From Pseudomonas sp. Root71 (GTDB lineage: Bacteria > Pseudomonadota > Gammaproteobacteria > Pseudomonadales > Pseudomonadaceae): 64,000 nt of DNA. A program made the translations under genes and the position numbers. This document shows positions 10,014 to 18,598 of this stretch, in pieces. Positions within the stretch are counted from its first letter, which is position 1. Every line of letters begins with the position of its first letter. Location of the stretch: positions 2,888-66,887 of the forward strand of contig NZ_LMHY01000001.1 of the NCBI RefSeq assembly GCF_001429045.1, written 5' to 3'. The notes under the pieces are model-generated. The model was not told the origin of the DNA and did not search any database. It saw nothing but the letters and a program-made list of their open reading frames with translations.

Positions 10014-11015
10014 TCAACCCCGCATGACCTGCGCCAGCAGCTCGTAGGAATGCACGCGATCGGCATGTTCGTACAGGTCACAGGTGAAAATCAGCTCGTC
10101 GGCCTGGGTCTGTTCGATCAGGACCTCAAGTTTGGCGCGGATTTTCTGCGGGCTGCCGATCATGGCCAGCCCAAGGAAATCGTGCACGGCATCTTTTTCA
10201 TGGGGCAGCCACAGGCCGTCCATGGACTTCACCGGAGGACGCTGTACCAGGCTTTGGCCACGCATCAGGGCGAGAATCCGCTGGAACACCGAGGTCGCCA
10301 GGTAATCGGCCTGCTCGTCGGTATCGGCTGCCACCAATGGCACGCCGAGCATCACGTAGGGCTTGTCCAAAACGGCTGACGGCTTGAAATGATTGCGGTA
10401 GACCCGAATCGCCTCATGCATGTAGCGCGGAGCGAAATGCGAGGCGAAGGCGTAGGGCAGACCGCGCTCGCCGGCCAATTGCGCACTGAACAGGCTCGAT
10501 CCCAACAACCAGACCGGCACATTGGTCCCGGTTCCCGGCATCGCGATGATGCGTTGGTCCGGGGTACGCGGCCCGAGGTAGCGCACCAGTTCCGCCACAT
10601 CTTCCGGGAAGTCGTCGGCGCTGCCGGAGCGTTCGCGGCGCAGTGCACGTGCGGTCATCTGATCGGAACCGGGAGCGCGCCCCAGGCCCAGATCGATCCG
10701 GCCCGGATAAAGGCTTTCCAGGGTGCCGAACTGCTCGGCAATCACCAACGGTGCGTGGTTGGGCAACATCACCCCGCCCGAACCGACTCGAATGGTTGAC
10801 GTGCCACCGGCCAGATAACCGAGCAGCACCGAAGTCGCGGAACTGGCGATGCCATCCATGTTGTGATGCTCAGCCACCCAGAAGCGGTTGTAACCGAACT
10901 TCTCGACATGCTGCGCCAGGTCCAGCGAATTGCGCAGCGACTGGGCCGCGCTGCCGTTCTCGCGCACCGGCACCAGATCGAGGGTCGAGAACTTGATATC
11001 GGACAGTCGTTTCAT
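10014..11015 (-). CDS. LLM-class flavin-dependent oxidoreductase (luciferase-like monooxygenase, YhbW type)
   Basis: A 333-residue TIM-barrel protein of the bacterial luciferase family: [54 protein letters not shown] and [42 protein letters not shown] are diagnostic of the MsnO8/YhbW subgroup. It should use FMNH2 supplied by a separate reductase; the substrate is unknown. The start [10 protein letters not shown] at 11015 fits conservation; a longer frame begins 21 codons earlier without support. The gene stands alone and converges on the DUF1161 gene. Confidence 0.9.
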   Translation of the reverse strand: MKRLSDIKFSTLDLVPVRENGSAAQSLRNSLDLAQHVEKFGYNRFWVAEHHNMDGIASSATSVLLGYLAGGTSTIRVGSGGVMLPNHAPLVIAEQFGTLESLYPGRIDLGLGRAPGSDQMTARALRRERSGSADDFPEDVAELVRYLGPRTPDQRIIAMPGTGTNVPVWLLGSSLFSAQLAGERGLPYAFASHFAPRYMHEAIRVYRNHFKPSAVLDKPYVMLGVPLVAADTDEQADYLATSVFQRILALMRGQSLVQRPPVKSMDGLWLPHEKDAVHDFLGLAMIGSPQKIRAKLEVLIEQTQADELIFTCDLYEHADRVHSYELLAQVMRG

Positions 11016-11255
11016 AAACCTGCTTCTCCAATTGAGGGCGCAGGTTTGTTCTTGCGAACGCAAACCTGCCGAATCCAAAAGCCTGATTCATGCAATGAGG
11101 GCATATACCCGAGTTTCAATAGCCCGGTAAAAAATCCCGCAAAAAAAGCAGACTGATCGGACGAGATGAACTTTGCCCCACCGTCTATCCTCACAACCCA
11201 GGCAAACGGAAACCACGAAGGCGCGACGTTTCGCGTCAATCTTGAGGAGGCAGGC

Positions 11256-11687
11256 ATGGCTATCGTTAAGAAAGCTTCGGCTCATTGGGAAGGTGATCTG
11301 AAAACCGGCATCGGCTCGATTTCCACAGAAACCGGCGTGCTCCGCGAAGCACCCTATGGCTTCAAGGCGCGCTTCGAAGGCGGCCGGGGTACCAACCCGG
11401 AAGAGCTGATCGGCGCGGCCCACGCCGGCTGTTTCTCCATGGCGTTTTCCATGATTCTCGGCGATGCCGGCCTGAAGGCCGATAGCATCGATACCCAGGC
11501 TGAAGTCACCCTGGATCAAGTGGACGGCGGTTTTGCGATTACCGCAGTTAAATTGATTCTGAAGGCAAAAATCCCCGGGGCGACCCAGGCCCGGTTCGAA
11601 GAGCTGAGCAACAAGGCCAAAGAGGGCTGTCCGGTGTCAAAAGTGCTGAATGCGAAGATCAGCCTGGAGGCAACGTTGGTCGGCTAG
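11256..11687 (+). CDS. OsmC family peroxiredoxin
   Basis: A 143-residue OsmC protein, a thiol peroxidase that reduces organic hydroperoxides. The two reactive cysteines are C59 (AAHAGCFSMAFS) and C125 (KEGCPVSK), and the arginines of FKARFEGGRGTNPEELIGAA are in place. The start is fixed by GAGGAGG at 11244-11250; a frame open from 11166 is only upstream read-through. E. coli OsmC is RpoS-dependent; CTATCCT at about 11188 resembles an RpoS -10 element but is weak evidence. It could equally be named OsmC or a close paralogue. Confidence 0.92.
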   Translation: MAIVKKASAHWEGDLKTGIGSISTETGVLREAPYGFKARFEGGRGTNPEELIGAAHAGCFSMAFSMILGDAGLKADSIDTQAEVTLDQVDGGFAITAVKLILKAKIPGATQARFEELSNKAKEGCPVSKVLNAKISLEATLVG

Positions 11688-11701
11688 ATTTTCATTGAAG
11701 A

Positions 11702-11776
11702 CAAAAGATCGCAGCCTTGCACAACCTGCCGGGATCATTCGGTAAAAGGAGCTCAAGGCTGCGATCTTTTTTGCGT
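11702..11776. repeat. Inverted repeat with AAAGATCGCAGCCTTG ends (REP/REPIN-like, also terminator-like)
   Basis: The outer arms AAAAGATCGCAGCCTTG and CAAGGCTGCGATCTTTT are perfect inverted repeats around a core of about 40 bases. The same arms bound the element at 34334-34401, but here the inner part is not the usual GTAGGAGC-type sequence. It follows the osmC stop closely and could serve as its terminator (T-run at the right end). Confidence 0.8.
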
Positions 11777-11865
11777 CGCGACAGACTTGCCCGCTAAAAC
11801 TGTGGTCGAATAAATGACAGCAGCGAAAACCACGATTGTGCGTGCTGCCTCAAAGGAGCTTCACC

Positions 11866-12099
11866 ATGAAACGTTTTGCCTTGGCGCTTATCTGTTGCGC
11901 ACTGGCCACTTCGGCCCTTGCGGCACCGAAACCCTGCGAAGAACTCAAGGCCGAGATCGAAGCCAAGATCCAGGCCAGCGGCGTCACTTCCTACACGCTT
12001 GAAATCGTCACCAACGACGAGGTTCATGACCAGAACATGGTCGTGGGCTCGTGCGAAAACGGCACGAAGAAAATCATTTACCAGAAAAACGACCGCTGA
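11866..12099 (+). CDS. DUF1161 exported protein, copy 2
   Basis: A 77-residue paralogue of the protein at 9724-9945. The signal peptide is MKRFALALICCALATSALA and the mature core is APKPCEELKAEIEAKIQASGVTSYTLEIVTNDEVHDQNMVVGSCENGTKKIIYQKNDR, with the same two-cysteine spacing. AAGGAG at 11853-11858 sets the start. It converges on the lipoprotein gene that ends at 12105, only 5 bases away. Function unknown. Confidence 0.87.
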   Translation: MKRFALALICCALATSALAAPKPCEELKAEIEAKIQASGVTSYTLEIVTNDEVHDQNMVVGSCENGTKKIIYQKNDR

Positions 12100-12104
12100 A
12101 CCAT

Positions 12105-12524
12105 TCACATCAGGCAGTAGGATTCCCGGTCTTCAGCAACGATTTCGCGTTTGGCGTTGTACAGCCGGGCACCGGGGGTAAAGGCAATGGAACGGCCTTC
12201 GAGCACATAACGCTGGCCGGCTTCGAAATGATCGTATTTGATGGTCAGGTAGCACAGCCGCTCCGAAGGGCCGCTCATCATGCCCAATCCGCCACCGGGT
12301 ACTTCAAAGTCGAAACGCACGATCAGTTCATGGCTGCCCGGCGTGACCTCGAAAAAACGCCCGTCGCGCAGGCGTTGTTTATCCAGTCGTTCGGCCATCA
12401 ACAACTTGTCGTTAGGGAAAGGTGTCGAGAATTCGACCCAGGCCATTTTGGGATTGGGTGTCGGCATCGGGCTTTGGCAACCCGCGACAACACCGACGGC
12501 GAGTAACAGCATCAACCTGCGCAT
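12105..12524 (-). CDS. Putative lipoprotein, member of a tandem paralogous pair (A)
   Basis: A 139-residue protein with a type II signal sequence MRRLMLLLAVGVVAGC (lipobox VAGC). The mature part shares with the next gene the pattern RFFEVTPGSHELIVRFDFEV, LTIKYDHFEAGQRYVLEG, ARLYNAKREIV and a C-terminal Cys. The first part resembles PEGA-like or carbohydrate-binding beta modules (GxHELxVR), a weak likeness only. The start at 12524 puts the lipobox at the normal distance; a longer frame exists but lacks a signal sequence. Envelope location is likely; function unknown. Confidence 0.8.
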   Translation of the reverse strand: MRRLMLLLAVGVVAGCQSPMPTPNPKMAWVEFSTPFPNDKLLMAERLDKQRLRDGRFFEVTPGSHELIVRFDFEVPGGGLGMMSGPSERLCYLTIKYDHFEAGQRYVLEGRSIAFTPGARLYNAKREIVAEDRESYCLM

Positions 12525-12564
12525 GATGGATGTCCCAAGGGATATGCATCCAGCATAACGCCGA

Positions 12565-12987
12565 TCAGGTGTGTTGACAGCCTGCCGGCGTGCCGCGCCC
12601 AATCACTTTGCGCTGCTGATCGTAGAGTTTCGCCCAAGGCCGAAACCCGATGTTCCCTGCCTGTAGCTGATAACGCTCACCCGCGTTGAAGTCGCTGAAT
12701 TTCACATTCAACTGACAATCGCGCCACAACGGCTCGGCGTCTGGGCCGATATTGGTGGGCTGGACCGCGAATTGGTAGCGGACCGTCAACTCATGGCCAC
12801 CGGGTTGAACCTGGAAATAGCGTTTATCGTCGGTGTTCCTGTCATCGACCTCCAGCGCCTGCAGCGCCGTATCTTCTTGCTTCGAGTCCAGGTCGATCCA
12901 GGCTTGCGCGGGATCGTGGCGGGGTATTCCGAAACCAGCACAGCCGGCCAGCATCAGCAGGCCTCCTGTCAGTATCAACATGCGCAT
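12565..12987 (-). CDS. Putative lipoprotein, member of a tandem paralogous pair (B)
   Basis: A 140-residue protein with signal MRMLILTGGLLMLAGC (lipobox LAGC) and GGAG 7 bases before the start. It aligns with the downstream neighbour along its whole length: RYFQVQPGGHELTVRYQFAV, LNVKFSDFNAGERYQLQAG, AKLYDQQRKVIG and a Cys near the end. The 40-base spacing implies one transcript of both genes. The pair looks like an old tandem duplication; function unknown. Confidence 0.82.
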   Translation of the reverse strand: MRMLILTGGLLMLAGCAGFGIPRHDPAQAWIDLDSKQEDTALQALEVDDRNTDDKRYFQVQPGGHELTVRYQFAVQPTNIGPDAEPLWRDCQLNVKFSDFNAGERYQLQAGNIGFRPWAKLYDQQRKVIGRGTPAGCQHT

Positions 12988-13046
12988 AGCGGAGCTCCAT
13001 TCAAGCGGGATAGTCTTGCGGAAAGACTCTCCAAGGAAGAATTATT

Positions 13047-14144
13047 GTGATCAGGCCGCTTCCTAGCCTTGGGTTACTTGATCGCGTTTTTCGCGTTTGG
13101 TTTCCGAGCCTGTTGTTTTTGTTGCTCAACGGCTGCACCAGCGCCAGCTATTACAGCCAACTGGCCAACGGCCAACTGCAGTTGCTGCGAGCCAGGGAGC
13201 CTGTTTCCAGCGTGATTGCCGACCCGGCGCGCGATCAAAAACTGCGCACACACCTGGAGCAATCGCAAAAGGCCCGAACCTTCGCCAGCCAGCAATTGCA
13301 CCTGCCGGATAACCAGAGTTACCGCTTGTACGCGGACATTGGGCGTCCCTTCGTCGTCTGGAATGTCTTCGCCACGCCGGAATTTTCCCTCAAGCCCGTA
13401 AACCACTGTTTCCCCATAGCCGGTTGCGTGGCCTATCGCGGTTACTACAGCCAGAGCGCAGCCCGCGGCGCAGCGGCTTTGCAACGCTTGCAAGGCATGG
13501 ACGTGTCGATTGGCGGCGTCGAGGCCTATTCGACACTTGGCTGGTTCAACGACCCGATCATCAGTTCGATGATGGGCTGGGGGGATGAGCGACTGGCCAC
13601 GTTGATCTTTCACGAGCTGGCCCATCAGCGCTTCTATGTGAAGGACGACACGGAGTTCAACGAATCCTTCGCCACCTTCGTCGAGCAGGAAGGTACTCGC
13701 CAATGGCGCGCCTACCGCCAACTGCCACCGGATAACAATGCGCAGGCACGTCAGCGCGACCAGTTCACTGAATTGGTGCTCAAGACCCGCACCCGACTGG
13801 AAAAGCTCTACACCTTGCCGCTGCCAACTGAACAAATGCGCCAGCGCAAGGCGGCCGAGTTCGAGCGCTTGCGCAGCGAATACCGGCAATTGCGCGACAG
13901 TCAGTGGGACGCAGACAAACGCTATGACGCCTGGATCTATGCCCCCATGAACAATGCCCGGCTATTGCCGTTTGGCTTGTACGACCAATGGGTGCCGGCT
14001 TTTGCCGCACTGTTCCAGCAGGAGAATGGCGACTGGCTTAAATTTTACGCCGCCGTGGAAAAGCTTGGCGCCTTGCCGACGGACGAGCGCAAGGCCGCGC
14101 TGAAGGCTTTGGCTGACGGAGCCGATCAACCAAAGAACCAGTAG
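13047..14144 (+). CDS. Putative aminopeptidase lipoprotein (HExxH zinc metallopeptidase)
   Basis: A 365-residue protein from a GTG start (AAGGAAG at 13033-13039). The N-terminus is a lipoprotein signal ending LLLNGCTS (C30). The family is the putative aminopeptidase group PF10023. The active site is H189-E-L-A-H193 in LIFHELAHQRFYVKDD with E206 in FNESFATFVEQEG as third zinc ligand, a gluzincin arrangement. It probably acts in the periplasm from the outer membrane; the peptide substrate is unknown. Its 3' end overlaps the convergent SpmA/B gene by 19 bases. Confidence 0.85.
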   Translation: MIRPLPSLGLLDRVFRVWFPSLLFLLLNGCTSASYYSQLANGQLQLLRAREPVSSVIADPARDQKLRTHLEQSQKARTFASQQLHLPDNQSYRLYADIGRPFVVWNVFATPEFSLKPVNHCFPIAGCVAYRGYYSQSAARGAAALQRLQGMDVSIGGVEAYSTLGWFNDPIISSMMGWGDERLATLIFHELAHQRFYVKDDTEFNESFATFVEQEGTRQWRAYRQLPPDNNAQARQRDQFTELVLKTRTRLEKLYTLPLPTEQMRQRKAAEFERLRSEYRQLRDSQWDADKRYDAWIYAPMNNARLLPFGLYDQWVPAFAALFQQENGDWLKFYAAVEKLGALPTDERKAALKALADGADQPKNQ

Positions 14145-15355
14145 CAAACCCCGATCGCACCCAGCACCCCGGCAAGCTCGGCCAGCAATGCACAACCAAC
14201 GGCATGGCGTGCACGCTGGATGCCCACGGCGCCGAAGTACACCGCCAGGACATAGAACGTCGTTTCGGTACTGCCCTGGACAGTTGCCGCCACCAGTGCC
14301 GGGAAGCTGTCCACACCCGAGGTCTTCATGGTTTCAATCAGCATCGCCCGGGCGGCGCTACCGGAGAAGGGTTTGACCATCGCCGTAGGCAGCGCATCGA
14401 CGAAACGCGTGTCCCAACCGGCCCATTCCACCAGATGACGGATCCCGTCCAGGCCAAAGTCCAGCGCCCCGGACGCGCGCAGTACGCCTACCGCGCAGAG
14501 CATCGCCACCAGGTAGGGCAGCAAGTTTTTGGCGACGTCGAAACCCTCTTTGGCTCCTTCAACGAAAGCCTCGTAGACTTTCACTTTGCGCAGCGCGCCG
14601 ATCACTAAGAACAGCATGATCAGGCCAAACAGCGTCAAGTTGCCGAGGATCGATGACAGGCCGGCCAGAGCGGTCGCCGAAAGGGTCGCCAGCAACGCCA
14701 TGAAAGCACCGAGGGCGAGGGCGCCGGGGATCAGGTAGGCCAGCACTACGGGGTCCCAGATGCGCAGGCGCTGCATGAACGCCACCGACAGGAAGCCGAC
14801 AATGGTGGAGCAACTGGTCGCCAGCAGGATCGGCAGGAACACCAGCGTCGGGTCCGGAGCCCCTTGCTGGGCGCGATACATGAAGATCGTCACCGGCAAC
14901 AGGGTCAGCGAGGAGGCGTTGAGCACCAGGAACAGGATCTGTGCGTTGCTGGCGACGGTCGCGCTGGGATTGAGTTCTTGCAGTGCTTTCATGGCCTTGA
15001 GGCCGATCGGCGTGGCGGCGTTGTCCAGGCCCAGGCCATTGGCGGCGAAGTTCAGGGTGATCAGGCCGATGGCCGGATGACCCGGCGGGACTTCAGGCAT
15101 CAAGCGCAAGAACAGTGGTCCCAGGGCCTTGGCCAGCCATTCGACGATGCCGGCTTTCTCGGCAATGCGCAGAAAACCCAGCCAGAGGGTGAGGGTGCCG
15201 AACAGCAGCACCATGACTTCGACCGACAGCTTGGCCATGGCAAAAATGCTTTCCACCATCGCCGCGAATATCCCGGCGTTGCCACCAATCAGCCACTGGG
15301 CCAGCGCCGATACGGCTGCCACGATGAAGAAGCCAAGCCACAGGCCATTGAGCAT
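14126..15355 (-). CDS. Nucleoside recognition domain protein, SpmA-SpmB fusion (spore maturation-like)
   Basis: A 409-residue integral membrane protein with about ten hydrophobic segments and two Gate (nucleoside recognition) domains. The N-terminal half matches SpmA (GTLTLWLGFLRIAEKAGIVEWLAKALGPLFLRLMPEVPPGHPAIGLITLNFAANGLGLDNAATPIGLKAM). The C-terminal half matches SpmB (LVEWAGWDTRFVDALPTAMVKPFSGSAARAMLIETMKTSGVDSFPALVAATVQGSTETTFYVLAVYFGAVG). In Bacillus these are two genes affecting spore core dehydration. Gammaproteobacteria do not sporulate, so the role here is probably transport of an unknown solute. Confidence 0.88.
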   Translation of the reverse strand: MLNGLWLGFFIVAAVSALAQWLIGGNAGIFAAMVESIFAMAKLSVEVMVLLFGTLTLWLGFLRIAEKAGIVEWLAKALGPLFLRLMPEVPPGHPAIGLITLNFAANGLGLDNAATPIGLKAMKALQELNPSATVASNAQILFLVLNASSLTLLPVTIFMYRAQQGAPDPTLVFLPILLATSCSTIVGFLSVAFMQRLRIWDPVVLAYLIPGALALGAFMALLATLSATALAGLSSILGNLTLFGLIMLFLVIGALRKVKVYEAFVEGAKEGFDVAKNLLPYLVAMLCAVGVLRASGALDFGLDGIRHLVEWAGWDTRFVDALPTAMVKPFSGSAARAMLIETMKTSGVDSFPALVAATVQGSTETTFYVLAVYFGAVGIQRARHAVGCALLAELAGVLGAIGVCYWFFG

Positions 15356-15407
15356 CAGTCAAATCCCCCCAAAAGATCCGCGAATGATAGCGGGGTGGCC
15401 AGAAACG

Positions 15408-15434
15408 ACAAACCCCGGATTTCTCCGGGGTTTG
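15408..15434 (-). terminator. Hairpin downstream of gltP
   Basis: ACAAACCCCGGA / TCCGGGGTTTGT, a perfect stem with a short loop, placed after the gltP stop on the minus strand and before the SpmA/B start. The T-tract is interrupted, so termination strength is uncertain. Confidence 0.7.
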
Positions 15435-15470
15435 TCTGGTGCGGCAGATGCTCCCACAAGGGGTATTACA

Positions 15471-16802
15471 TCAGCTCTTGGAAATCTCGCCTACCGGCAG
15501 CTTTTCCTTGCTGCGCCAGTGCGGCAGGGAGTTCCAGTAGCGCTGGCCCTTGGCGTCGTCGTACATGCCTTCCCAACGAGCGATAACCAGAACCGCCAGG
15601 GCGTTGCCGATCACGTTCAGCGCGGTACGGGCCATATCCATGACACGGTCGACACCGGCGATGAACGCCAGGCCTTCCAGAGGAATACCGACGCTGCCCA
15701 GGGTGGCCAGCAGTACCACGAAGGACACACCCGGTACGCCGGCGATGCCTTTGGAGGTGACCATCAACGTCAGTACCAGCAGCAGTTGCTGGCTGATCGA
15801 CAGGTCGATGCCATACAGCTGGGCAATGAAGATTGCCGCGATGCTTTGGTACAGGGTCGAACCGTCGAGGTTGAACGAGTAACCGGTCGGCACCACGAAG
15901 CTGCAAATCGCTTTCGGCGCGCCGTAGGCTTCCATCTTCTCGATCACGCGCGGCAGCACGGTTTCGGAGCTTGCGGTGGAGTAGGCCAGTACCAGCTCAT
16001 CCTTGAAGATGCGCATCAGCTTGATCACCGAGAAGCCGAACAGGCGAGCGATCAGGCCCAGGATCACGAAAGCGAAGAAGGCGATGGCGACGTAAACCAG
16101 GATCACCAGTTTGGCCAGCGGTATCAGCGAGGCGAAGCCGAAGTTGGCAACGGTCACCGCGATCAGTGCGAACACGCCGATCGGGGCGTAGTTCATGATC
16201 ATGTGAGTGACCTTGAACATGCTTTCCGAAACGCCCTGGAACATCTTCACCAGCGGCTCACGCAGGTCCGCCTGCAGGCTCGACAGACCGAGACCGAACA
16301 ATACGGAGAAGAAGATGATCGGCAGCATTTCGCCGCGAACCATGGCCGCGAAGATGTTCGACGGGATCAGGTTGAGGATGGTTTCGATGAACGCGTGTTC
16401 ATGCTGAACCTCGGCCGCCGTGGCCTGGTACTTGGAAATGTCCACAGTGCCCAGGGTGCTCATGTCGATGCCGGCACCCGGATGGAACAGGTTGGCCAGC
16501 AGCAGGCCGACCACGATGGCGATGGTGGTGACGATCTCGAAGTAGATGATGGTCTTGAAGCCGATGCGCCCCAGCTTCTTGGCGTCACCGACGCCGGCAA
16601 TGCCGACGATCAAAGAGGAGATGACGATCGGGATCACGATCATCTTGATCAGACGGATAAAGATATCGCCTGCCGGTTGCAGGACGTTGCTGATCCACCA
16701 GGCTTTTTCGGCACTGAAATGGTTGAGCAGCGCACCGATTGCTATCCCCAATACCAGACCGATGAGGATCTGCCAGGCGAGGCTAAGCTTTGCCTTCTTC
16801 AT
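15471..16802 (-). CDS. gltP: Glutamate/aspartate:proton symporter
   Basis: A 443-residue member of the dicarboxylate/amino acid:cation symporter (DAACS) family. Eight transmembrane segments plus two re-entrant hairpins are expected. Diagnostic motifs include AYSTASSETVLPRVIEKM (serine-rich hairpin HP1), FVVPTGYSFNLDGSTLYQSIAAIF (TM7 with NLDGS) and VTSKGIAGVPGVSFVVLLATL (HP2). It takes up L-glutamate and L-aspartate with protons. The position near algB matches PAO1 gltP. A dctA-like C4-dicarboxylate role cannot be fully excluded by motifs alone. Confidence 0.92.
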   Translation of the reverse strand: MKKAKLSLAWQILIGLVLGIAIGALLNHFSAEKAWWISNVLQPAGDIFIRLIKMIVIPIVISSLIVGIAGVGDAKKLGRIGFKTIIYFEIVTTIAIVVGLLLANLFHPGAGIDMSTLGTVDISKYQATAAEVQHEHAFIETILNLIPSNIFAAMVRGEMLPIIFFSVLFGLGLSSLQADLREPLVKMFQGVSESMFKVTHMIMNYAPIGVFALIAVTVANFGFASLIPLAKLVILVYVAIAFFAFVILGLIARLFGFSVIKLMRIFKDELVLAYSTASSETVLPRVIEKMEAYGAPKAICSFVVPTGYSFNLDGSTLYQSIAAIFIAQLYGIDLSISQQLLLVLTLMVTSKGIAGVPGVSFVVLLATLGSVGIPLEGLAFIAGVDRVMDMARTALNVIGNALAVLVIARWEGMYDDAKGQRYWNSLPHWRSKEKLPVGEISKS

Positions 16803-17547
16803 ATTTTTACCCTTACTTGCGTTTGACTCAGGGAGATGCGCGAACTGGAACGCTTATGGCGAAAAAGTCCAGTGCATCTGCCCCCCGTATAAGGTGCCCC
16901 GGAGCGCGTGTTTGCCGCTCTCTGGCAGGCGAAAAAAGGCGCAACTATTCCGATGCAGGTAAGCGCCGTCTAATGCCGTAAACGCCTACCCTATGCAGAA
17001 TCGGCATGAGGTTTCTTTAGCGAAACGCGCGTCCCAACCGGTTCGAATACGACATTTCAGCAGGCATAAGTGCCGTGAACCGGCCATCACAGAGCAGATT
17101 GAATATTTTTTGAGCAGCGACTGAGCGTTGATTTTTCAGCAAAATCCCGCCGGGCGAAGGGAAAAATCGCGGCCAAAGAAAGGTGATTTTTCTCGATATA
17201 CGGTCACCAATGAAACACCGAGAAAAGTATTTTCAGACGTAACAGGGATAAGGACGGGATAACACTGACGAAATAGAGACGAGCGCTCTATTTCAATATG
17301 TTGCTTGATCAAGCCCTTCGCAAGCCCGTCGAGCCTTGGCGGTCCGGCGAACTTGCGCAGTAGCTTCTCCTGACCCGGCCCTTGCGCAGGTACTCCCTGT
17401 ACCCGTAGGTCACTCCGCCCCTGAAACAGGCAGAACGTCCCGACCCCTTGGTCATGCGCCGGCCTTCCTCAGGTGGCGCAGGTGGAAAGAGGCGCTGGCC
17501 TCCTTCGTGTATAAATTCTGTTCTATCAGCAAGCCCTTGATGGAGCC
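16803..17547. other. 745-base non-coding stretch upstream of gltP
   Basis: No convincing gene in either direction. The gltP promoter must lie in the left part. The middle (about 17080-17280) is AT-richer. At 17270-17294 lies a perfect inverted repeat GAAATAGAG-n7-CTCTATTTC, followed at 17303-17314 by the 12-bp palindrome GCTTGATCAAGC. From about 17315 to 17520 the sequence becomes GC-rich with short inverted repeats (GGTAC-n5-GTACC, in ggtactccctgtacc at 17390-17404) and the direct repeat CTTGCGCAG at 17352 and 17384. That pattern would suit a structured RNA on the minus strand, but no known family is recognised. Confidence 0.5.
17270..17314. repeat. Two adjacent palindromes (GAAATAGAG-n7-CTCTATTTC and GCTTGATCAAGC)
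   Basis: The first is a 9-bp perfect inverted repeat with a 7-base loop; the second is a 12-bp perfect palindrome 8 bases away. They could be an operator or the 3' end of a minus-strand transcript. Neither matches a regulator site I can name. Confidence 0.6.
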
Positions 17548-17637
17548 TCAGGCAAGTCGGGAAAACGCCAGCCCGCATGCCATGGCACTACCGCCCAACA
17601 GCAGGGCGGCTGCCAGTGATTTGAACAAACCTCTCAT
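17548..17637 (-). CDS. Putative 29-residue exported or membrane peptide
   Basis: A short frame that begins one base after the stop of the DUF1328 gene (TGATATG), so it may be translated by re-initiation. The peptide starts MRGLFKSLAAALLLGGSAMA and ends CGLAFSRLA: a basic N-terminus, a hydrophobic core and an AMA-C cleavage-like site, resembling a signal peptide with almost no mature part, or a small membrane peptide. AMAC is a poor lipobox. The gene is supported only by composition and placement. Confidence 0.45.
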   Translation of the reverse strand: MRGLFKSLAAALLLGGSAMACGLAFSRLA

Positions 17638-17638
17638 A

Positions 17639-18162
<524 letters not shown>

Positions 18163-18598
18163 CCTGGGGCTCCTACCACTGGGGTCGGTTCGATAGCGGG
18201 CGCTTGTTTTTGAATACCCTGGTTAATCAGACAATTGCAGAGCGCATGCCAGCCTTGATACGAATTAATTCCCTTTAATATCAATATGTTATGAACGCCA
18301 AGGAAACCACTTCGCGCGCATCCTGCACGATGCCATCTATGCAGTCGTGCGTATTGCACGACGGGTCTGAAGGAAGGCGTAAATTTTTTGAATTGAGAGG
18401 AGGGTACGGAGGTCAGAAATTCACGCTGGCCGTTGGCAGATTCCGGGTATCTATCAAAAGACCCGCAAAGTCAGGTGGCTAACCGATACATCCGATGAGA
18501 GCTACCCTGCCATGACAGGAATGGCTCAGAATCAATCATGCAACTTGCCCGATTTCTCCGGGACTAAATTAAGATCATTCTTTAAGGAGCGTAGGAAA
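18163..18598. other. 436-base algB upstream region
   Basis: It separates the divergent small membrane gene from algB and must hold the algB promoter. The part at 18260-18300 is AT-rich (TTAATTCCCTTTAATATCAATATG). No coding frame is convincing and no motif could be assigned with confidence. AAGGAG at 18583-18588 is the algB ribosome site. Confidence 0.5.

Noticed and set aside
15129-16826. A 565-codon frame opposite gltP
   Set aside because: Same antisense pattern; gltP motifs occupy the other strand.
17303-17314. GCTTGATCAAGC as an Anr/FNR box
   Set aside because: Anr boxes are TTGAT-n4-ATCAA; here the arms are directly fused with no 4-base spacer.
17309-17578. An 89-codon minus-strand frame
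   Set aside because: Arg/Gly-rich with no ribosome site, no known domain, and overlapping the better-supported 29-residue frame; treated as non-coding.
18291-18482. A 63-codon plus-strand frame upstream of algB
   Set aside because: No ribosome site and unlikely composition; lies in the algB leader.
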